A stretch of DNA of 64,000 bases from Pseudomonadota bacterium (GTDB lineage: Bacteria > Myxococcota_A > UBA796 > SXON01), in assembly GCA_030685065.1 (NCBI GenBank), contig JAUXQH010000145.1:62001-126000 (forward strand). The letters are read 5' to 3'. Positions 55,581 through 64,000 of the stretch are shown here, piece by piece. Every line of letters begins with the position of its first letter. The stretch's first letter is position 1. The position numbers and the translations under genes were made by a program. The notes below the pieces were generated by a model. It did no database searches. It was not told the origin of the DNA and saw nothing but the letters and a program-made list of their open reading frames with translations.

Positions 55581-56276
55581 TCAGCCCGGGAGGAGGTACC
55601 CGCCGCAGCCGACGCACGTGTGGACCGCCTTTTTCATCAACACCTCGTTGAGCTTCTGCGGCGCGACGCGCATGTGGCAGGCGGAGCACGATCCGTCGTC
55701 CACGTTGACGAGCGCCACGCGCTTGCGTCGACGGAGCTCGCTGTAGGAGTCGTGGTAGAGGGGGGGGAGCTCGGACCAGACGCGCTCCCGGGCCTGCAGC
55801 GCGGCGGTTAGCTCCACCCGAAGGGGGGCGTCGCGCGCGGCGAGGGCCTGGCGTGCCGCGCGCTCGTCGGCTTCGGCGCCCACGCGGGCCTTCTCGGCCT
55901 CGGCGAGCGCGACCGTCGCCTTGTCGATGCCATCGAGGAGATCGAGCCCCTTGGTCTCCAGCTCGTCGACCAGCGCGATGCAGTTCGCGAGCTGCCGCTC
56001 GGCGATTGCGTAGTTTGGCGCCGAGCCGTCGTCGAGCATGCGCTTCGTGACGTCGCGCTTCTGGGCGTAGCTGTCGAGCTCGCGGTTGTTGACCCGCTCG
56101 CTGCTCCTCACCGTGTCGAGCGCGATCTTCGCGGCGTCCCGCGCGGCCACGGCGTCCTTGTGCGCCTGGATCGCCGTGGTGACCGTCGCGACGAGGTGCT
56201 CGTGTTCGGCACGCAGGGTGTCGACCCGGACATCGGCCTGCCAGACATTGGAGATCGCCGCGAGGTCAGGGTGCAA
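55581..56276 (-). CDS. C4-type zinc-ribbon coiled-coil protein
   Basis: 231 residues from a TTG at 56276, preceded by GGAG with good spacing. Almost the whole protein is a coiled-coil with heptads (LATVTTAIQAHKDAVAA, AEAEKARVGAEADERAARQA). The C-terminus carries a CxxC...CxxC zinc ribbon (CSACHMRV and CVGCGGYL), matching the PF02591 zinc-ribbon family. Located immediately upstream of rnpB. Its function is unclear; a role in RNA handling is only a guess. Confidence 0.88.
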   Translation of the reverse strand: MHPDLAAISNVWQADVRVDTLRAEHEHLVATVTTAIQAHKDAVAARDAAKIALDTVRSSERVNNRELDSYAQKRDVTKRMLDDGSAPNYAIAERQLANCIALVDELETKGLDLLDGIDKATVALAEAEKARVGAEADERAARQALAARDAPLRVELTAALQARERVWSELPPLYHDSYSELRRRKRVALVNVDDGSCSACHMRVAPQKLNEVLMKKAVHTCVGCGGYLLPG

Positions 56277-56358
56277 ATGGGCTCCGGGGGCCCTCTCGAT
56301 AACCCCGCGTGGCGGACCCTGGTTCCCGGGGACGGCGCAAAGCGGGTACGCTCCGAGC

Positions 56359-56916
56359 ATGTTGCTGCTGCTCGCCTGCACCGCGCCCCCCGCCGGCCCC
56401 GACACCGCGGAGCTGGACACGGGCGGGGAGAGCCCCGCTCTGTCGGTGCTGTACCTGTCCGGGGAGTCCCAGTACTACGATGTCGACGGCGTGCCGGTCG
56501 GGCGCGCGAGCAAGCAGCTCTTGCGACGCACGGTCGACCCTGCTTCCGCTACCCTCGAAGAGCGCGTCCTGGAGAAGTCCGCCGGGGCGGTGGAGGAATT
56601 CACCATCACGGCGGAGATCGACCCGGCGGGCCCGACGTGGACCTTCGGGTTCGACACGGGGGACGGGCGGATCGAGGGCAATGGCACGTTCGACGAGGGA
56701 GAAACCTGGGAGTGGACCGCCTGGCACTCGACGTCTACCCTCGTGGGCGGAAGCAGCGATGGATGGACCATCCTCTCCGAGGACCGACTCGACGGCGACA
56801 CGTTCACCGCCCACAAGGCGTTCAGCGACGCGACGGGCGCGGCGCAGGGAACGACCGAGGAGATCCTCGCGGTGATCGACCAGGAGACGTGGGACGTCGC
56901 CGCCGCGGAGTGGTAG
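56359..56916 (+). CDS. Lipoprotein with very short signal
   Basis: 185 residues from an ATG at 56359 with MLLLLAC|T directly as lipobox, so the signal has only six residues. Either it is unusually short or the real start lies upstream. The mature protein has an Asp/Thr linker and an Ig-like beta domain. The last six bases overlap the opposite-strand tRNA-Ile 3' end. It is the only plus-strand gene between 52450 and 63190. Confidence 0.72.
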   Translation: MLLLLACTAPPAGPDTAELDTGGESPALSVLYLSGESQYYDVDGVPVGRASKQLLRRTVDPASATLEERVLEKSAGAVEEFTITAEIDPAGPTWTFGFDTGDGRIEGNGTFDEGETWEWTAWHSTSTLVGGSSDGWTILSEDRLDGDTFTAHKAFSDATGAAQGTTEEILAVIDQETWDVAAAEW

Positions 56917-56986
56917 GCCCGGCTGGATTTGAACCAGCGACGAGGTGGATATAAGCCACCCGCTCTGACCCCTGAGCTACGGGCCC
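56911..56986 (-). tRNA. tRNA-Ile (anticodon UAU)
   Basis: A 76-base cloverleaf with intact D, anticodon and T stems, CCA encoded at 56911-56913, and a G-U pair closing the acceptor stem. The 7-base anticodon loop is CTTATAT, so the anticodon is UAU, decoding AUA. Most bacteria read AUA with a CAU tRNA modified by TilS; a UAU tRNA is uncommon. Confidence 0.93.
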
Positions 56987-57002
56987 GCGCGCCCCCCTTA
57001 TC

Positions 57003-57485
57003 CCGCCGATTGCCGACAGCGGCCGCAGGCCGCCGTCCGCAATCGGCGGCTTCTCCAAGATTTCTCGGCGCTCCGCGGCGGGGCAACATCGGGAAGCTTC
57101 CGACTGTCGACAGCGGCCGGAGGCCGCCGTCGACAGTCGCGCCTCCGGAGCGCGAGGCGTAGGCATCCCCGTAGCGCTCCGACCTGCAAGCAGCGGCCGG
57201 AGGCCGCTGCGCGGGGCATCGAGCGCCGGACGAGCCAGCAGCGGCCAAAGGCCGCCGCGCGCGGCATCGAGCGCCGGGCGTGCAAGCAGCGGCCAACGGC
57301 TGCTGCGCGCCAACGTGCAGGTGCAGACGAACACCGGGTCCGACTGCCGACAGCGGCCAGAGGCCGCCGTCGGCAGTCGAAAGCTTCCCCGACGTTGCTC
57401 GGCCGCGGAGCGGCCGAGCAATGTCGGGAAGCACGGACATAGACGACGAAGGACCCGCGGCCAGAGGCCGCCGGTCCTTTGTCGT

Positions 57486-57492
<7 letters not shown>
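57003..57492. repeat. Array of eight hairpins with a conserved GCGGCC core
   Basis: Between rpoD and tRNA-Ile no gene is seen. Hairpins lie at 57003-57049, 57101-57139, 57190-57210, 57238-57258, 57286-57306, 57341-57379, 57383-57432 and 57436-57492. Cores are GCGGCC/GGCCGC-like pairs around triloops (GCA, GGA, GGA, AAA, AAC, AGA, GGA, AGA). The outer arms differ in sequence but are each self-complementary (for example CGACTGTCGA/TCGACAGTCG). The last, with 20-base arms, contains the rpoD stop codon. Confidence 0.88.
57190..57306. repeat. 48-bp tandem repeat with a hairpin in each unit
   Basis: Two near-complete 48-base units (57190-57237 and 57238-57285) and a partial third (from 57286) each begin with GCAGCGGCC-triloop-GGCYGCYGC and continue into GCATCGAGCGCCGG. 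They account for three of the eight hairpins of the array. Confidence 0.8.
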
Positions 57493-59219
<1,727 letters not shown>

Positions 59220-59242
59220 ATGGGTCCGATCCTGGGCGGGAT

Positions 59243-61072
59243 TTAGAGGGATGAAGTTGCAGAACCGCGCGACGCGCGGGTAGCGACGACAGACTTCAGG
59301 AGTCGCTGCCGAGCGTAGAGACTGAAGATCTCTTTCTGAAGAGAGACGTAACTTGACTTGTCTCCGCTCGTCTCGCAAGCCGCTATCTTCGCGTTGATGG
59401 TGAGGATCTCTGACTCGACGCGTCCCAGCTCGAGCCGCGCCACGAGCGCCTTGGCCGAAGATTGCGCCTGTTCCTCCAGGTATTCTGCTGGGCGGGCGGC
59501 GATGGCTCTCAAGGCGCGCGCCAGATCCGCGTCCCGACCGACATCGGCCACCTCGGCCAACGGCGCGCCACTCGCGAGCGCGACGATGGCCTCTAGCACG
59601 CTCCTTCGTTCGGTGAGGACGGTGGGATCTGCCTCGGCCAGGACCGGCGCCACCTGGGCCGGAAAGTGGATGAGCAGCCACAGCAGGTGCGAGAGCTCGC
59701 GCGCGGGAACCCATCGCGCGGGGGGGGCGGAGGACGCAGGCGCGGAGGAGCGCTCCTCGCTGTTCCCTCCAGCGCGCATCTGTTCCAGCAGATCCTGGTA
59801 GCGGATCCCCAGCCGGTCGGCGGCCATGACGGCCACCTGATCCTGCAAGTTGCGAGGCAACTGGCGATAGATGGGGACGATCTCCGCGATGGCGTTCGCC
59901 CTCCCGGCGGCGCTGTTCCCTGCCTTGCCGACAGCGTTGAAGACGATGAGATCGATGAGCGGCTGCGCGTGCTCGAGCTGGCCGGCGAATGCCTCCGCGC
60001 CGCGCTTCTGTATGAATTCGTCCGGATCCTTCTCACCGAGGAGATCGAGGCGCCGCGGCTCGATCTTGGCGTCGAGAAAGAGTTGGAGCGACTTCACGCC
60101 CGCCTGGACGCCCGCCTTGTCCGAGTCGAAGAGGGCCACGACCCGCCGGGAGAGCCGGCCGATGGTCTCAAGGTGGGCGGTGGTCAGCGCGGTGCCACAC
60201 GTCGCGACGGCCTCCTCGAAGCCAGCTTGCCAGAGGGAGACGGCGTCGAAGTAGCCCTCCACGACCAGCGCGTGGTCCTTCCGCTGCACCGCCAGCCGCG
60301 CCCACGACAACCCGTAGAGCGTCTGCGACTTTTTGTAGATGTCGGACTCGGGGCTGTTGAGGTACTTGGGGCCCTCGGCCTTCGGTGCGTCCGGGGCCCC
60401 CGGGAGGATCCGCCCCCCGAAGGCCACCACGCGCCCGCGGTCGTCGAGAATGGGGAACATCAGGCGGTTGCGGAACAGGTCGTAGACGCGATCCGAGCCC
60501 TCCCGCTGCCCCACCACGCGCGCACCCTTCGCCATCTGCATCGGGATGCGCTTGCGCTGGAGGTGGCCCGTCAGGTTGTCCCATGCGTCCGGCGCGAAGC
60601 CGAGCCGGTACTTCTGGGCGGTCTCCAGCGTGATCCCGCGCTTCAGCAGGTAGTCGCGGCCCGGCGCGCCTTCGGGGGCCGTGAACAGGGTGTTGGAGAA
60701 GTGGCGCGCGGTCTCCTCGGTCACGTCGTAGAGGTCGGCGCGGTGCTCGAGCCGCTGCCGCTCCTCGCGGGAGAGCTCCTTCTCCTCCACCACGACCCCG
60801 GCGGCGTCCCCGAGCTCCTTCACGGCCTCGAAAAAGGTCACCCCGCGCGTCTTCATGAGGAACGCGAAGGCGTCGCCCCCCTCGCCGCACCCGAAGCAGT
60901 GGAAGATCCCCTTGTCCGGGACCACGCTGAACGAGGGCGACTTCTCGTTGTGGAAGGGACAAAGACCGCTATGGCTGCGCCCTGACCGGCGGAGGGTCAC
61001 GGTGCGGCCGATGAGCTCGGCGATGTCGGTGCGCGCGCGCACCTCGTCCACGACGTGGCGGGGGATGGCCAT
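59243..61072 (-). CDS. dnaG: DNA primase
   Basis: 609 residues from ATG 61072. CHC2 zinc motif (Cys38, His41, Cys59, Cys62), primase core with the DSDKAGVQA toprim motif and VVEGYFDAV, and a helical C-terminal helicase-interaction domain. It lies upstream of rpoD as in the classic macromolecular synthesis operon, but rpsU is absent. Upstream is a ferredoxin reductase-like gene with an 88-base gap. Confidence 0.97.
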   Translation of the reverse strand: MAIPRHVVDEVRARTDIAELIGRTVTLRRSGRSHSGLCPFHNEKSPSFSVVPDKGIFHCFGCGEGGDAFAFLMKTRGVTFFEAVKELGDAAGVVVEEKELSREERQRLEHRADLYDVTEETARHFSNTLFTAPEGAPGRDYLLKRGITLETAQKYRLGFAPDAWDNLTGHLQRKRIPMQMAKGARVVGQREGSDRVYDLFRNRLMFPILDDRGRVVAFGGRILPGAPDAPKAEGPKYLNSPESDIYKKSQTLYGLSWARLAVQRKDHALVVEGYFDAVSLWQAGFEEAVATCGTALTTAHLETIGRLSRRVVALFDSDKAGVQAGVKSLQLFLDAKIEPRRLDLLGEKDPDEFIQKRGAEAFAGQLEHAQPLIDLIVFNAVGKAGNSAAGRANAIAEIVPIYRQLPRNLQDQVAVMAADRLGIRYQDLLEQMRAGGNSEERSSAPASSAPPARWVPARELSHLLWLLIHFPAQVAPVLAEADPTVLTERRSVLEAIVALASGAPLAEVADVGRDADLARALRAIAARPAEYLEEQAQSSAKALVARLELGRVESEILTINAKIAACETSGDKSSYVSLQKEIFSLYARQRLLKSVVATRASRGSATSSL

Positions 61073-61160
61073 GGGAGTCCGAACCTGAGCGGGAAGAGGC
61101 GTTGCACCCGGGGCTCCCGAGGGAGCACCAGCGCTGGGCGAGGGAACACCCGGCCGTGCC

Positions 61161-61868
61161 CTAGTAGTACTTCTCGACGTGGATATGCTTCCGTTCGAGA
61201 CCACGACCCTTCAGAAGGTCCCGTGTTTCCTCGATCATCGCGCCGTTTCCACAAAGATAGAAGTGCTCGGTGGGCGTGGGGAAGTCGGCCGAAAGCGCGT
61301 TCGTGACGCGCCCCGTGAAGCCAGACCACGCGGCCGACGGGCGCGACAGGCACACCTGGAAGGCGAAGTCGGGGAGGGCGCGCGTGTAGCGCTCGAGGTC
61401 GTCCAGCCCGAACAGATCTCCCTCGTCGCGCACGCCGAAGTAGAGGCGGAAGCGGCGCGGATCCTTCGCGGTGACGGCCACTTCGAGCATGCTACGGAAC
61501 GGGGCGAGCCCGGTTGCCGTCGCGACGAATATGACCGGATCGTGCTCGGGTTTGACCGAGAAGATCCCGAAGGGACCGCGGATCGCGAGCGTGTCCCCGA
61601 CCGTGGAGCCGCGCAGGTACTCGCTCGCCGCGCCGCCCTCGAAGAGCTTGATGCAGAGGTCCAGGTAGGAGGGGTCCTCTGGGCTCGACCACACGCTGTA
61701 GGAGCGTTCGCCGCGCGGCCTGGCGTCCGGCACCGTGAGGTTGACGAATTGCCCCGCCGTGAACGGCAGGGGCTGGTCGAGTTGGAGGCGGTAGATGTAG
61801 GTGTCGCGGGCCACGAGATCGGCGGCGGTCAGCACGGCGACACGGGGTTCGGAGCGCCTGATTTCCAT
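61161..61868 (-). CDS. Ferredoxin-NADP(+) reductase-like flavoprotein
   Basis: 235 residues. FAD-binding RSYSVWSSP and the NAD(P) loop ATGLAPFRSMLEV, ending with a C-terminal EKYY. No ferredoxin domain is fused. It probably moves electrons between NAD(P)H and a small carrier; which carrier is unknown. It sits 32 bases from the murA stop and may be co-transcribed with it. Confidence 0.9.
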   Translation of the reverse strand: MEIRRSEPRVAVLTAADLVARDTYIYRLQLDQPLPFTAGQFVNLTVPDARPRGERSYSVWSSPEDPSYLDLCIKLFEGGAASEYLRGSTVGDTLAIRGPFGIFSVKPEHDPVIFVATATGLAPFRSMLEVAVTAKDPRRFRLYFGVRDEGDLFGLDDLERYTRALPDFAFQVCLSRPSAAWSGFTGRVTNALSADFPTPTEHFYLCGNGAMIEETRDLLKGRGLERKHIHVEKYY

Positions 61869-61900
61869 TCGCTCCCGTAACGCGCACCGTTCGGCCGGAG

Positions 61901-63190
<1,290 letters not shown>

Positions 63191-63316
63191 GCGGGGAGAC
63201 CGGGGAGGTAGGGGAGGGGAGCTGCGGAGGGCGCCTGTTTATACGCCTCGCGTACCCGGATCCAGTGCAGGAACCGTGCCGGCGTCCTCCGGCGTTGGCC
63301 CCGCCTGCGCTACGAT

Positions 63317-64000
63317 GTGGTCGTGGCCCTCCACACCCCCCGATCCTCCCTCCGCGGCGCGGACCTGCGTGACGTCCCCCTGGGAGAGGTGTCCCTCGTG
63401 GGGGCCGATCTGCGCGGCGCGGATCTACGAGGTGTGGATCTCGCGCGACGGGATCTGCGCGAGGCGGACCTGCGCGGGGCGGATCTCCGCGGCGCCCGCC
63501 TCGCCGGCGCCGACCTGCGCGACGCCGAGCTCGATGGCGCCAGGCTGGACGGCGCCGATGCGACCGACGCCGACCTCCGGCGCACGCGCGCCTACGGGCT
63601 CTCGGCGGAAGGACTGCGCGCGGAGGGGGCGCGGCTGGACGGCGCCGAGTGGCGCGAAGCCCTGCTCGAAGGCGCCCGGCTCACCGGTGTGCGGGGGGCG
63701 GGCCTCCGGCTGGACCGCGCGCGCCTCGTCGGCGCCTCGTTCGTCGGGGCTTCGCTCCCGCGAGCCGTGTTCGACGACTCCGACCTCGACGGTACGGACT
63801 TCGGTGGCGCGCGTCTCGTAGACGGCGCGTTCGCCGGCGCGCGGGGCCGTCCGCTGCTCCTCGACGCGGACCTCCGTCGCGCCGATCTGCGCCGGGTAGA
63901 CCTCGACACCTGGCTCCCCGAGCGGATGCTGCTGGTCGGCGCGCGGCTGAGACTCGCGGATGCGCGGGACCACCGGGAGCGGCTCGCGCTGCTCGGCTGG
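63317..64000 (+). CDS. Pentapeptide-repeat protein (cut by right edge)
   Basis: Open from GTG 63317 (GTG 63323 is an alternative) to the window end without a stop; at least 228 residues. It is a run of A(D/N)LxX pentapeptides such as GADLRGADLRGVDLARRDLR, which fold into a right-handed quadrilateral beta-helix. Some family members shield DNA gyrase; others are structural. A few units are degenerate in the middle (about 85-160). Divergent from murA with a 126-base gap. Confidence 0.88.
   Translation, partial: MVVALHTPRSSLRGADLRDVPLGEVSLVGADLRGADLRGVDLARRDLREADLRGADLRGARLAGADLRDAELDGARLDGADATDADLRRTRAYGLSAEGLRAEGARLDGAEWREALLEGARLTGVRGAGLRLDRARLVGASFVGASLPRAVFDDSDLDGTDFGGARLVDGAFAGARGRPLLLDADLRRADLRRVDLDTWLPERMLLVGARLRLADARDHRERLALLGW

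Noticed and set aside
57190..57306. CRISPR-like reading of the 48-bp repeats
   Set aside because: Units are adjacent with no spacers, and each folds into a hairpin of its own; there are no cas genes.

Overview
The window is GC-rich (roughly 70%) and densely coded. It looks like a myxobacterium-like member of the Myxococcota (old Deltaproteobacteria). The reasons are two secreted proteins with MYXO-CTERM-like tails (Cys motif, hydrophobic segment, Arg cluster), MopE-type Asp-rich calcium/metal-binding repeats, many Asp/Thr-rich lipoproteins, a protoglobin-coupled sensor protein, and very frequent GTG/TTG starts with 4-base ATGA/GTGA overlaps. I see no mobile element, phage gene or CRISPR array. 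Lineage is an inference from gene style only.

Layout. 1-9109 is a polysaccharide cluster: a truncated glycosyltransferase and a DUF362 ferredoxin on +, then on - a MurJ/Wzx-like flippase, O-antigen ligase and glycosyltransferase joined by 4-base overlaps, a radical SAM protein, an IPT/TIG lipoprotein and a WecG/TagA transferase. 9198-14822 holds a metallophosphatase lipoprotein, a CBS-domain protein, Tex and a phospholipase-D/cardiolipin-synthase-like protein. 14853-24463 is a capsule/exopolysaccharide export locus: initiating sugar-phosphate transferase, OPX/Wza lipoprotein, Wzc-type chain-length kinase, HEAT lipoprotein, Wzi-like outer-membrane protein, and a sulfatase-fold protein that has lost catalytic residues. 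24513-31161 carries a secreted lipoprotein, a degenerate globin-coupled kinase, a UDP-glucuronate 4-epimerase-like enzyme, a methyltransferase with an apparent frameshift, a MopE-type protein and a tetraheme cytochrome.

31169-41545 covers PBP1A, a TPR-like lipoprotein, two orphan Tad-pilus-like genes, an ABC exporter with a secreted partner, and an M23 peptidase. 41546-52444 mixes secreted MYXO-CTERM proteins, membrane glycosyltransferase/ligase genes, a 50-codon ORF, a 35-residue lipoprotein with its own promoter and terminator, TcdA and ChrA. 52450-63190 is mostly - strand housekeeping: a three-gene ABC exporter, RNase P RNA, a zinc-ribbon protein, tRNA-Ile(UAU), a dense array of hairpins, rpoD, dnaG, a ferredoxin-NADP reductase-like gene and murA. 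A pentapeptide-repeat gene runs off the right edge.

How the genes work together: the two glycan regions together hold an initiating transferase, glycosyltransferases, a flippase, polymerase/ligase-like proteins, a chain-length kinase, an export lipoprotein and a surface-attachment porin, which is nearly a complete Wzx/Wzy-type surface polysaccharide pathway. The most unusual non-coding feature is 57003-57492, at least eight hairpins sharing a GCGGCC-triloop-GGCCGC-type core while their outer arms differ but stay self-complementary. Other points of interest are a Shine-Dalgarno that can be sequestered before the TadG-like gene, a triplicated Shine-Dalgarno/TTG unit before the TadE-like gene, and three probable pseudoenzymes.
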